Positions 44,762 to 56,419 of a stretch of DNA of 64,000 bases are shown here, in pieces. Location: positions 1 to 64,000 of the forward strand of contig MU839165.1 of NCBI GenBank assembly GCA_030685235.1. Reading direction: 5' to 3'. This DNA comes from Copromyces sp. CBS 386.78. Taxonomy: Eukaryota > Ascomycota > Sordariomycetes > Sordariales > Sordariaceae. The translations under genes and the position numbers were made by a program. Below the pieces are notes generated by a model that saw only the letters and a list, made by a program, of their open reading frames with translations, ran no database searches and had not been told where the DNA came from. How positions within the stretch are numbered: position 1 is the first letter of the stretch; every line of letters begins with the position of its first letter.

Positions 44762-46956
44762 ATGTCGGCCCCCGAGACCTTCGAGTTCCAGGCTGAGATC
44801 TCTCAGCTTCTCTCCCTTATCATCAACACTGTCTACTCCAACAAGGAGATCTTCCTTCGTGAGCTTGTCTCCAACGCTTCCGATGCTCTCGACAAGATCC
44901 GCTATGAGTCCCTGTCGGACCCCAGCAAGCTGGATTCCGGCAAGGATCTCCGCATCGACATCATCCCCAACAAGGAGAACAAGACCCTCACCATCCGCGA
45001 TACCGGTATCGGTATGACCAAGGCTGTAAGTTTTGCCTCGCATCAGTCGCGGTTTGTTAAAGTGACAAATGTGCTGACTCGCTACGCTTTTAGGACCTCG
45101 TCAACAACCTTGGTACCATTGCCCGCTCCGGCACCAAGCAGTTCATGGAGGCCCTCACCGCTGGTGCCGATATCTCCATGATCGGTCAGTTCGGTGTTGG
45201 TTTCTACTCGGCCTACCTTGTTGCCGACAAGGTTACCGTCATCTCCAAGCACAACGATGACGAGCAGTACATCTGGGAGTCTTCCGCTGGTGGCACCTTC
45301 AACATCATCCCCGACACCGAGGGCGAGCCCCTTGGCCGCGGTACCAAGATGATCCTCCACCTCAAGGATGAGCAGCTTGACTACCTCAACGAGAGCAAGA
45401 TCAAGGAGGTCATCAAGAAGCACTCCGAGTTCATCTCCTACCCCATCTACCTCCATGTCCAGAAGGAGACCGAGAAGGAGGTTCCTGATGAGGAGGCCGA
45501 GGAGGAGGCCAAGGAGGTCACCGAGGAGGATGACAAGAAGCCCAAGATCGAGGAGGTTGATGATGAGGAGGAGGAAAAGAAGAAGGAGCAGAAGACCAAG
45601 AAGGTCAAGGAGACCACCATCGAGGAGGAGGAGCTCAACAAGCAGAAGCCCATCTGGACTCGCAACCCCCAGGACATCACCCAGGAGGAGTATGCTGCCT
45701 TCTACAAGTCGCTCTCCAACGACTGGGAGGACCACCTCGGTGTCAAGCACTTCTCCGTTGAGGGTCAGCTCGAGTTCCGCGCCATCCTCTTCGTTCCCAA
45801 GCGCGCTCCCTTCGACCTCTTCGAGACCAAGAAGACCAAGAACAACATCAAGCTCTACGTCCGCCGCGTCTTCATCACCGACGATGCTACCGACCTCATC
45901 CCCGAGTGGCTCAGCTTCGTCAAGGGTGTTGTGGACTCCGAGGATCTCCCTCTCAACCTGTCTCGTGAGACTCTCCAGCAGAACAAGATCATGAAGGTCA
46001 TCAAGAAGAACATTGTCAAGAAGTCTCTTGAGCTCTTCAACGAGATCGCTGAGGACAAGGAGAACTTCGACAAGTTCTACACTGCTTTCTCCAAGAACAT
46101 CAAGCTTGGTATCCACGAGGATGCCCAGAACCGCAACACCCTCGCGAAGCTCCTCCGCTTCAACTCCACCAAGTCTGGTGACGAGATGACCTCTCTCTCC
46201 GACTACGTTGCTCGCATGCCTGAGCACCAGAAGAACATGTACTACATCACTGGCGAGTCCATCAAGGCTGTCTCCAAGTCTCCCTTCCTTGACTCTCTCA
46301 AGGAAAAGGGCTTCGAGGTTCTCTTCCTTGTTGACCCCATTGATGAGTACGCCATGACTCAGCTCAAGGAGTTCGAAGGCAAGAAGCTTGTTGACATCAC
46401 CAAGGACTTCGAGCTCGAGGAGACCGAGGAGGAGAAGAAGCAGCGTGAGGAGGAGGAGAAGGAATACGATGGTCTTGCTAAGGCTCTCAAGAACGTTCTC
46501 GGCGACAAGGTCGAGAAGGTCGTCGTCTCCCACAAGCTCGTCGGCTCTCCTTGCGCCATCCGCACTGGCCAGTTTGGTTGGTCCGCCAACATGGAGCGTA
46601 TCATGAAGGCCCAGGCCCTCCGTGACACCTCCATGTCCAGCTACATGTCTTCCAAGAAGACCTTCGAGATCTCCCCCAAGAGCCCCATCATCAAGGAGCT
46701 CAAGAAGAAGGTTGAGGCTGACGGTGAGAACGACAAGACTGTCAAGTCCATCGTCCAGCTCCTCTACGAGACCTCTCTCCTCGTCTCCGGCTTCACCATT
46801 GACGAGCCCGCTGGCTTCGCCGAGCGCATCCACAAGCTCGTCTCCCTCGGCCTCAACCTCGATGAGGAGCCTGAGGCTGCTGCCGATGCCCCTGCTGCCG
46901 CTGAGGGTACTCCTGCCGCCGAGACTGGCGACTCCGCCATGGAGGAGGTTGACTAA
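44762..46956 (+). CDS. hsp90: Hsp90 molecular chaperone
   Basis: Two exons (44762-45025 and 45094-46956) encode about 708 residues. The N-terminal ATPase domain has [33 protein letters not shown], with Glu and Asn of the ATP site, [10 protein letters not shown], and [16 protein letters not shown] charged linker of Glu, Lys and Asp runs from about residue 217 to 275. The middle domain has WTRNPQDIT and [19 protein letters not shown]. The C-terminus dimerises and ends in MEEVD, which binds TPR co-chaperones and marks the cytosolic form. Codon use is strongly biased to C-ending codons, as in highly expressed Neurospora-type genes; this also creates a 583-codon antisense frame that is not a gene. 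Only one intron, after codon 88, interrupts the gene. Confidence 0.98.
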
Positions 46957-48241
46957 ACGATTTCATGACTCCAAAAGTTTAATGAAAAAGGTTATGGGAC
47001 GGAGTTGGTTGGGTTTTCGTTTTTCTGATGGGCATTTTGTTACCCCTTCTGCATCTTTTCCTTTTCCATAATTTTCAGATTCCCCGGCTCTGTACTTTAG
47101 TCTATGACAACATATGGTTTGGTCTGGTCTTGAGGTAGAGCATGAATGCAATGGATGAGAGCAAGCAACTTTCTTTTATGAATATGTGACATGATGTTCG
47201 TGGAGCTTGATCTGTCTGAAGTGAAATGATATTACTTCACCTCTCCAACGTTGCGCTGTGGAAGGAAGTACCTTGCAATCTCTCTCTTTTGAGCCACTCA
47301 CGATGTGGTGAACGGTTGTAGGGTGTAGACCTACCCCGAGTACCCTGAAGCTTGAGAAGGGAAGAGATGGAAGAGACGGACGGGGAAGAACTTGATTGCG
47401 GGCCGCGGGGGGAATTTGGCGACAGATGGCCTATTCGTAAGGGTAACGAAAAACGAATCCTCGAGGCTGCCGCCGATAGTTAGCGCTGATTATGCTCGGT
47501 AGAGGATGATGAGGGAATCGTGTTGGGTGGTTTGGGTAATGAAGGATAAGAACAAGGGGTTTCGCAGCCCTTGAGCAGCAAGAGGAAGCGGGAGGAGGTT
47601 AATAACCACTCAAGGTGGATTTTGTGCGGCCCGGCTTAAAGCCAGAACTCGAGAACACAAAAGACCAGGCGGAAGCCCTACCACTTTGATGGGGGAATAG
47701 CGACAAGGATAGGACGAGGACGAGGACGGGCAACGGGGTGAAAGGCAAGTGAACCGAAAATGTCATAAGGGAGGCAGAGGGAGGCCTGTGGCGGTAGTTC
47801 TAGTTGAAAGACAGGTAGCTGTGTGTATGCTCAATAAATAGGGTGATTATGATAACGCAGCGAATGAAACGTCGGTGCATCAGGGTAATATTTTAGTGTA
47901 CATCACTTTCCATGGAGTTGCTTTGAGATGAGTGAACTTTGTGAAGTCGACGTTACAACAAGAGTGCCTGCCTGAAGAAATCCCATCCTCTTTGCTACAT
48001 ATGTACTGTACGCTTTTTTGTAGTCAAATTGACCTGTAGTAGACCTAACCGTGGCAGAATTGGAATAACCTGAAGTTACATGATATTTCCAGACTTGGTG
48101 CATTGCAGTATATGCACGTTTGTTGTTATTGGTGGTGGTGCATCATAGTGATGGTGGTGATAGTCGACTTACGTACAGTTTCCAGCTCCACATGCTTTAC
48201 TCCGTACATAGGCACTAGCTTCCAGCCAATTATTCAACAAT
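46957..48241. other. Intergenic between Hsp90 and tRNA-Arg
   Basis: It starts with the Hsp90 3' region. No further gene is supported; base composition and frames look non-coding. Confidence 0.5.
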
Positions 48242-48313
48242 GGCCGTTTGGCGCAACGGTAGCGCGTTACTTTCCGGTGGTAAAGGCTCTGGGTTCGAGT
48301 CCCAGGATGGTCG
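48242..48313 (+). tRNA. tRNA-Arg(CCG)
   Basis: Seventy-two bases fold as a tRNA without intron. Acceptor GGCCGTT pairs with GATGGTC (with G-U pairs), the D arm is GGCGCAACGGTAGCGC, the anticodon stem TTACT/GGTAA closes loop TTCCGGT, and the T arm is CTGGGTTCGAGTCCCAG. The anticodon CCG reads the arginine codon CGG. A-box and B-box promoter elements are intact, and a T6 run begins 8 bases downstream. Confidence 0.93.
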
Positions 48314-48320
48314 AGTTAAC

Positions 48321-48326
48321 TTTTTT
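48321..48326 (+). terminator. Pol III terminator of tRNA-Arg
   Basis: TTTTTT begins 8 bases after the tRNA 3' end, with a second T6 run soon after as back-up. Confidence 0.75.
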
Positions 48327-49418
48327 CTCTTTCCCTTTTTTGCGCTGCTTGGCAACTACTGTACCAACGATCTTTGCCATGGTATTCTTCCTCCCTGCGT
48401 GTTTTTCCCATTTTTTTTCAGCTCTTATGTTTCTGCGTATTATGATTAATTGAGCTGTGCTAGGTTAGCATATCTAGTTCAGTTCGAAGTGAGTTGCTTG
48501 TAGCTTGAACGGTTGCTATCGTTAGTTTGGTCCGGTTTGTTTGTTTGTTTCTTTAAAATAGTTTGAAGTGGCTTCGGGTGGCTTGCTATGGGTTCAGCTT
48601 GTTGAGAAACCAAAGTCTTTCACATGTCCATGAGCGCCGTGGTTGGTAATGGGTTTCAGCTGTCTTTTGGTCTTGTTTTTCGTTCAGTTAACTTGCTGCT
48701 GTGCATCGTTCTGAGTTAAATACACATTTTGTATAGAATGGTCAAGATGCTGGCTCCCTTTTATGCGACCGTGTCTACCCAGTTCCATGTGATAGCAACA
48801 GGATCATCACAACTTAGATCAGATGACACGCAAGTACAAGTTGTAAACAGCTCTCATTTCCGCTTATGCAATTCCCTTATCAACCGTGGAGGCCTTCTCC
48901 ATATAGTAATCTGACAAGTGTAAAAAACGATATAGGAGTCTACTCTCAAAAATCCCGTCTATATCCGATCCGATAGAGCGAAACGCGCGGTAGCTTTCCC
49001 TGTCTGTTGGTGGCTTGGTGCAAAAAGCCCAGTCATCACCTTTCCAACACTACTTCTCACTCTCTTCCATCCATATCGTCCGCCAACCTCCCTGTATGAA
49101 CCACTACCCGTCGTAGCAGTTATGAAAAAGCCAAATGCCAACCCTGTGTCCGTTCCAGTATAACGACCAACCAACCCGCCTATCCGCAGACAAAACCGAT
49201 CAAATTCCACCAAACCCCTTTTCGTTATTTCATCATTAATAAAGAACAAGCAAAATGGGTTGTTGTGGTGGTCGTAGAAGTAGAAGAAGAATCAAGAATC
49301 GCCAAGGCTAAAAAGACAAGCAAATGAAGTGAGAGGCTATCAACTCAGCCCTCAAGAGTTTGTTCAACAAAAGAAACCCCTTTCCCAAATATGCGATACA
49401 CCTCATGGCGACGAAAAA
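48327..49418. other. Intergenic between tRNA-Arg and the kinase gene
   Basis: T-rich sequence on the left and the kinase 3' region on the right. No gene is supported. Confidence 0.5.
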
Positions 49419-51821
49419 TCATTGGGAGACCTCCTCTCCATCGTCCTCCTCCCTAAACCGGATTCCTCCCTCGACCTGAATGCCACCGCTAACCCATTCG
49501 GTAGCGGCAGCCTGGGTAAGCGGCCATCTGGTTCTCGCCCGTCTCAGCAGGCCCTCAACCACGTCCCTGGCGCCCTGCAGGCCCTTGGCGCTGAACTTTG
49601 CGGGATCCGCCTCGTGCTTGCCCTCACCGTCTACGCCGTTGGGAACGCCGTATTCGATCCAACGCCACTCGACACGGGCAATCCGATGACTAGTCCGACT
49701 CCTCATACGCATCTGCATGGCATAATCGCCAGCTCCGGGGGGCGGGTCGAAGGGGAGCCTGCCTTCGAGTAGCGCGTAGAGAAGGACACCCAGTGACCAG
49801 GCGTCAGTAGCGCGGCCGTCATAGGGTTGGCCCATGATGACTTCGGGGGCGGCGTAGTCGTCCGAACCGCATCTTGTCTCGAGCTTTTCGTCGTCGGCGA
49901 CACGGCGGGAGAGACCGAGATCGGTGAGCGTGATGACTGAGTAAGGGTAGGTCGCCCAATCGGTGGGTGTGCTGAGCTCCTCGGGTGTAAGATTGACAAG
50001 GACATCTGTGACATGTGATTAGACATAGACAAAATGACGCAATTGGAAGTCAAACCCACTCTCTAGTTTAATGTCCCTGTGCACAATCTTCTCCGAATGA
50101 AGATAGCTGACTGCACCGACCACCTCGGAAAAGATGCGGCGTGTAAGTGCCGGGCTCAAAATGTCGCGATGACGGCTGGCAATGTCGAAAAGGTCTCCGC
50201 CGGGGCAGTAACTCAACACCAGGATGGCCCGCGTCATCTCAATATTCCAGGCCTTGAGCTGAACCAAAGAAGGATGGTGCAAGACCCTCATGAGCTCCAA
50301 TTCTCGTTTCAAGCTCATTTCGATCCTGTCCTCCGAAGCACCTCCACGGGGACCATGCTCACAAACTTTGACGGCAACAAGAGAGCGGCGGTCGTGATGA
50401 TATGTCGGCTCGGGGGTATGCATGTCGGTGCCGGGCGAGCAGTCCTCATCGTCCGACGGGGATATTTGACTTGTGGCGAGCATGACTCTGCTAAAGGTGC
50501 CCTGACCCAACATCTTGATGGCGCGCCAGCGGCGCAGCTTCCGGTCGTGCTTTCCATAAGCCTCGAAATATTCGTAATGGGATTCTTTGTTGGGGAGTCC
50601 GAAAGCGGCAAGAGATGAGACGTCGTTGGCGCTCAGGGAAGCTTCGCTAGGTGGGGGTGTCGGCGGCTTCTCAATGGAGGGCGCCAGACCCCGCGCTCCG
50701 GACAAGTGGGGCTCCCGGCGCATGTGGCCGTCATATCCCGGTTCCACGTTTTTCAGCTCGGGCCGGACACGGGTTCCCGAGATAGTCGACATCCGCTTCG
50801 GAATATGCATCGGATCCGGAATGTATTCACTAATACTCCGGTTTCGTGAATGCGAGGCTGATGTTGTCTGTGTACGCAAATGCTCGGTGTCGTTCGCGGC
50901 TCCGGTGCGACCGGACTGGAGCCCGGCGTATGACTTCTTCTTAGGGAGGACCATGGCTGGGGTGGGACTCGAGCTCTCGGTGTTGGCGAAAGGTGCGTTT
51001 TCGACGGGATGGGATTCTGGTATTGTGTCGCGGGCTTGTTGATTTCCTAATCTCTTCCACGGACCTGGTGAATCATTGGGTAGTAGAGGTGATGGCAAAG
51101 GTGTGACATCGCCCATAGCCGATATGACCGGACTGGGGTAACAAGAGCTCGTTGCCGAGATAGGGCTGAAGGGATTCGGAAGACTGCCGGCTCTCAGACT
51201 TGGTGTTCGAGAAATTGGTCTGAGGGAAGAGGTGGAAGATTTGCGGTGCAGGGTCAAGGAAGGACGCGACGATCTTATAGGTGTCGGCGAAGAACTCAAG
51301 GTTCCAAAACTTAAGCTGTCGCCGGTTGCCGTGGTGAATGGGTTTACGATGGGATTTATCTCGGTTTGCAGTCGTAACCTGTGACCAGTCGGACTGTTCA
51401 GGTTCTGGCGACCCCGCGGGGACGAGTGAAGGTTGCTGTCCACAGTCGCAGGTCTCGGAGGGGTGGAATCAGATGTAAACCGCGGCAGGGTGGGTGAAGG
51501 AGCTATGGTATGAGACCGAAATTGGATTTGACCAAGGTTGCTGCTAAGGGTGCCGGCGCGTTCCCGCTTCGGGGTTGAGACGAATGTAGATCCGGCCGGA
51601 GTCTCGGCAGAGGTCACCTTGGGCGACGGTGGAGAGTCGAGGTTGAGGGCCGAGTGTTGGTGGGCATTGTACTCGTCGAGCAAGCCTGCGGCAGCTACAG
51701 CAGCTGCTGCGTCTTTCCGAGGCGCATCACCGTTGCCTTGTATATAGGGAGCCTCCTGGAAGGAGGAGGAGAGAGGGGGAGGGGAGGAGTAAAAATGCGA
51801 GTGGGAGTTTCTGGAGGACAT
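49419..51821 (-). CDS. Ser/Thr protein kinase with long N-terminal tail
   Basis: Two exons (51821-50060 and 50005-49419) encode about 782 residues. Residues 1-430 are Ser/Pro/Thr-rich and disordered, with many possible phosphosites. The kinase domain starts near 430: glycine loop GQGTFSRV, an insert of about 30 acidic residues, VAVK with Lys485, ELELMRVLHHPSLVQL, YCPGGDLFD, HRDIKLEN (Asp583) split by the intron, TDLGLSRR, GSDDYAAPEVI, and DAWSLGVLLYALLEGRLPFD. The metal-binding DFG is DLG here, a change also found in active kinases. HRD, Lys and APE are intact, so activity is expected. The domain is CAMK-like and resembles fungal kinases without a settled name; I do not assign a symbol. The last 90 residues are less conserved. 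Confidence 0.85.
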
Positions 51822-53205
51822 ATTTGCTGGTACCTCTGTACAGTACTTGGTAGTGCGGGTTGGTTGGTGGTCCTCCTCCGGGCCTTGTCCACGGGCTGGT
51901 CCACGGGCGGTCCCACGGGGTGATGCCGGTCCTGGGATCTTTTTCTGCCCAGGTGATGCACTGGCGGTTGCGTCGGGTCAGCGCTGCGGATCCTGGAGCG
52001 TCTTGACTGCCACTTGCATGCCCACGATCACGGCCACGTCCACGGTTGATATCGACAGGGCAATTCAATCGGGCCTCCCGTCTTTTGTATGAATTGTCCA
52101 CCGGGGTCAGGTCACCTTCAACGTCTTCAAGTAGTAGTGGTGGGATCCGGGTGTAAGTGGAACGCCGAGGCTAACGGCTCGATGACTCTATGTCGAGGTA
52201 CCTAGGTTGGTGTAAGTGACCGAATAACTGGCCTACGGGATTCGCTCCGCACCAAGGTACCTCTCGGTTGCCGGGTACCTACAAGAATTGGACGGTGACA
52301 CAGGGTCCTGGTCGTCTGTGTGAGGGTTGAGATGCAGCTGGAGGGATTTGGGGGAAATGTAAGAAACTGGCGAACTGTAGATTCGGGTGTGTCCTGGTCT
52401 CTTGATGAGAGCTTCGGTTACGCCCTGCTGTCTGGCCTGCTGATAGCCCAGCTTGCCCAAGGTCGAGGTTTATCTCCTCCGCCCCAAAACTTGCCAACTT
52501 GACGGCGACTCGGGCCTCTGGACCAAAATCCGCCGATTCCAAAACGGTATAAGCCCGAACCGCAGTGGGATGGGAATGGCCGGAGTGACGAGCCCGGCAA
52601 GGCTGTGCTATACGATAGTGTAGGAGCACCCAGTCCTGAGTTGTAGTAGTAGGCTTGGTACCTTGGGCAAATAGGTAGGCTGGTAGGTAAGGTAGCGTCG
52701 TCACTCGGTGTCGTAGGTTGATAGGGAGAGGAGCGTGGCTGCGCTGTGTGGTAATGATATGTGAGGTGACGACGGCTTGGATTTCGCTCGGTCAGTCCAG
52801 GATTCGGGAGATGGACGGGATTTGGGGTGTTGATCCCTTTTGTTCTAGGTCGACTCGTCCCCGGCCGTTGAACTTTTTTTTTGTCCTCTCTCCCCTTTCT
52901 GCCTTTTGCCGCTGTCGCAGACCCTTGTTGGTGTCGATTTCGGGGGGGCTCGATGCGCTTTCGCAAACCGCGACGGGAACGGGGCACGACGGGGCTCTTT
53001 GGGGCCTGCCACACCTGGGTCGCCTAGGCACCTAGCCTAAGGTACTGTTTCCAGGGTACCTAGGTACCTAGGTACCTTACACGGCCAGACTGGGGTGTGT
53101 GGTCCCGCTCTGGGGGTCGCGATGGCGTTCGTTCTTATCTCAGAATCAGACCTCTTTTTTAGGCAGGGGGCGACCTGCGGCCGCCAAGGATTAGGCCTGC
53201 GGCCC
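51822..53205. other. Intergenic, kinase promoter to heterochromatin border
   Basis: No gene is supported. CTAGGTAC repeats occur near 53058-53078, and similar CCTAGG/GGTACC words at 52196-52206, 52253-52259 and 52276-52281. Confidence 0.5.
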
Positions 53206-53244
53206 GTACGCTTCGCGCACATTTGGCCAGTACGCTGCGCGTAC
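53206..53244. repeat. Paired short hairpins at the right border
   Basis: GTACGC-TTC-GCGCAC (53206-53220) and GTACGC-TGC-GCGTAC (53230-53244) are two near-identical inverted repeats 24 bases apart. The second is perfect. AT-rich DNA begins directly after it. Confidence 0.65.
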
Positions 53245-54151
53245 TAGGTTTCTCAATTAAAAGTTTCCAAAGTTTCTAAATTGTAGTCTGTATACCGTTT
53301 CTTTCAATATATTTATATATATTGACTGAGAACGCCTAAAAAAGAAGTCTAAATTTACGATTAGACTATATACAACTAAAAGTTTATATATCGATAGGTA
53401 TATAGGAGAGATTATAAAACAATAAAATATAATAATTATTTTTAATAATATAAAATATATATTGAGGATAGTTTCGACGAAACGAATTTAATAGTATATT
53501 TAGTTTTTTTATATATCTATTTTCAATATCAATTATAGGTATAAACGTAAAAAAATTACAAGTTTATATATTTTAAATATACACGTCGAGGTACATTGCG
53601 AGACTACTTTTTATTTTAATATTTTGAAATTTTGCAAGTATAGCCGTATTAGTATTTTTAATAACCCTTTATAATTCTTTTACTTTCGCGACACGTTATT
53701 ATTTTTCCCTAATTTTTTATCCCTATTAACAATAGTAATATAGACGACGACCCCTTCGATACCTAGTACGTATTAATTGTAATACGGAATATTATCGGCG
53801 GAAAATAGCTTTATAACGGTCAAATTTAAATTATTGTTAGGTTTATAATCGAATAGAAGGATACAATATTAGTCGCGGCAATTAGGTACGGTAAAAATAT
53901 TATACTATATACTTTTTCAGTATTGCGCAATAAGATTACAATATAGATTATCCTCCTTACGAAATTAGGCGAAAATTAGTATAATAATATTATAATTAAA
54001 CTCCTTAAATTTAAACTAATATAAATAGATAAGGACGTAACGTTACAGGTATAATAAATAATAAAAATCCTCCTTTTTATTATAGCTTTTATATTAACCT
54101 TTTATTTTTGATTTTCTATAGAATAAAAATATATAAGACTAAATATAATAT

Positions 54152-56419
54152 AGTAATTTTACCTATATCCTTTTAAATCCCAAACTAATAATTAGTATTA
54201 AATTTAAGGTTATACTAAAATTATCCGAATTTTACGAAAAAGTTGGACTTTTTACTATTAACGAACTATATTACGTATTAGAGTAGCGGGATTTCCGGAA
54301 AGAATTCTAATATTTATATATTTTACGCCTTTTCCTTCCCCGCCGTATACCCTAGTTTGGATATATAACTACCTTAATTAGCGTCTACTAAGATTTTATT
54401 ATTAAGAAAGCTAATTTTAATACTAAGAACTTTAAAATTATTAGAATATCGGTAGACCGGCTAGAAATTTCCATTATTATTTAACCCCTTCTTCGAAATT
54501 ATATTAGAGATTTTTATCGTCTTTTTTTTTTAGTTAAAGATTTTACTCCTACAATAAAACGGAACATTCTAAAAATTATTATTTATATTAATAATTACAA
54601 TAATTTAACTATAATAAAGAATACTATTATTAACTACCTATAAATAAGAGGGTTTAGTAAGGAAATAGGCTATAAAATTGTCCGAATATATAATTTTTTA
54701 ATCCAGCTAACGGATAAAAATATTATATATAAGGATTTTGCGGCTAAATTTATAAATTATTATATATATTTGGCCACTATTTCTTTAGAAATAGGAATAG
54801 ATCTTCTAAATGTCGTTAGAATTGTACAGTTTAGAATGCTTTCTACCCCTAGTATCTCCAATATCTAATAGCGTTTTAAAAGAGCAATGCGAAAGCCGAA
54901 GGATAATAATTTACAGGGGGAAGTTTACTTCTTTGTACTATATTAAGTATTTAATTATCTTAGATTAGGGGAAAAATAGTTTCGTCGAATAAAATAATAA
55001 TAATAATAATAATAGCAGCGGTTTCATTAACCGTATGCTTTAAGGGTGCCGAATAAGTTAATAAATATTATTATATTAATAGACAAAGAAAATAATACCG
55101 ATAGCAATAATGATAATAATAATAATAATAAAGTTGAAGTAGTAGAAGAACTTAATAAATTATTACTAGATACGGGTAATTAATATTCGTTGTACAAATT
55201 CGATTATAAAGTTAAATAGTTAAAAATTGACAATAAAGTTCGTAATAAGTATTAAAAAAAGGATTTACTTTTTATAGAATTTTTTAATGCGCCTTATTTT
55301 CGAAAAGCCATTTTCAATTATCTTTAGAAACTACTTAACAATAATAGTAATTTCGAATATAAACGGTTAGTCCCTACTAGAAAATATTATAATAGAAGTA
55401 GATATATATTATTATTTGGGAGGATTCTTATAATGCCAGAGCGTAACCGCAATAAAACTTTCGATAAACCGTTAACAAGATTATTAACCAATATAATAAT
55501 ATCCTATATTAACGGTTAGTATAAAGAAAAAGCGTAAAATTTCGTCCTTAAAAGAAATCGAACCTTTACAATTATACCCAAAATACTAATGCCGGTTCGG
55601 TTATAGTATAGGGTAGCTCGCCTTTTTGCCGATAATATAAATATTCGTCGAAATAAGGTACTTCCTTTTACAAACGTTAATAGGCTAGAGGAAAAACTCC
55701 CTGCCATACGTTAATAGGAATATAGAGAAGATTATATTGAAGATTTAATAGAGTTTTACTTATCGTCCATTGTAAAAGTTTATAAAAATTGGAATAACAA
55801 ATATTTACAACCTTAATACTAAACTTAGCTTCGATTACGTACTAATAACTTTATAATTCTTCGCCCTACTTCTCTTTTAGTTAATACCTTAAATTGCGCT
55901 ATTATTATAATTATTCTTCAATTGGAAGCTCCTTAATTAGAAGTTAAAGAGCCTTCTTTAGTAATATTGGAAATAGTAATATTAGAGGGGTAATAATAAG
56001 AAATAGAATTAGAATAAAACGATAATAATATAAATGAGGCTTAAAATAAAGCAGGGGTTGAAGTAGGGCTAATTAAAGATTTATTAATACTATAACAATA
56101 ATAATAATAAGAAGGATAGGAGGAAATTAATTGTATACTAGTAGAATTTACTAAATTTCTACTAGTAATTCCCTAACGTAAAAGACCATAGTCGCTTAAA
56201 GGAGATAGACCGCCGTCGCCTTTTATTAATATTATAATATAGTATAGTACTTAAAGATTCGTATTATGGGGAAGACTAGATTTATAGGTAGTTACGGCAG
56301 ATTTACTAGTAGGGCGAGCAGTTTTTGTAGTTTAAATATTACTATTAGCTAGTAAGGGGAAGGGAAAGAAGAGATAGAGTAGTATTCCTATTATTAGATC
56401 GTTAGTTTATAAGAAGTAA
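54152..56419 (+). pseudogene. RIP-decayed ORF relic of about 756 codons, unknown family
   Basis: One frame (codons in phase with 54,242) stays readable for about 756 codons. More than 30 stops occur, all TAA or TAG; I saw no TGA. In normal coding, CAA and CAG give exactly these after C-to-T change in CpA. The reading has normal protein texture, for example LSEFYEKVGLFTINELYYVLE near the start, LTDKNIIYKDFAAKFINYYIYL near 54,706, TRKYYNRSRYILLFGRI near 55,380, and a Lys-rich end (ASKGKGKKR) near 56,370. A run of TAA codons near 54,990-55,015 replaces what looks like polyglutamine. I recognise no transposase, polymerase or recombinase motif. The ends are uncertain. Confidence 0.6.

Noticed and set aside
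45082..46833. 583-codon open frame antisense to Hsp90
   Set aside because: It mirrors the strong C-ending codon bias of Hsp90; the reading is a Leu/Glu/Val-rich low-complexity sequence with no domain.
48103..48453. 116-codon frame across the tRNA-Arg gene
   Set aside because: It runs through the tRNA and its T-rich terminator, so it is a chance frame.
54152..56419. Alternative genetic code (TAA/TAG as Gln) as the reason for the stop pattern
   Set aside because: All island genes use standard stops, and the AT-rich, TA-dense composition is explained by RIP more simply.
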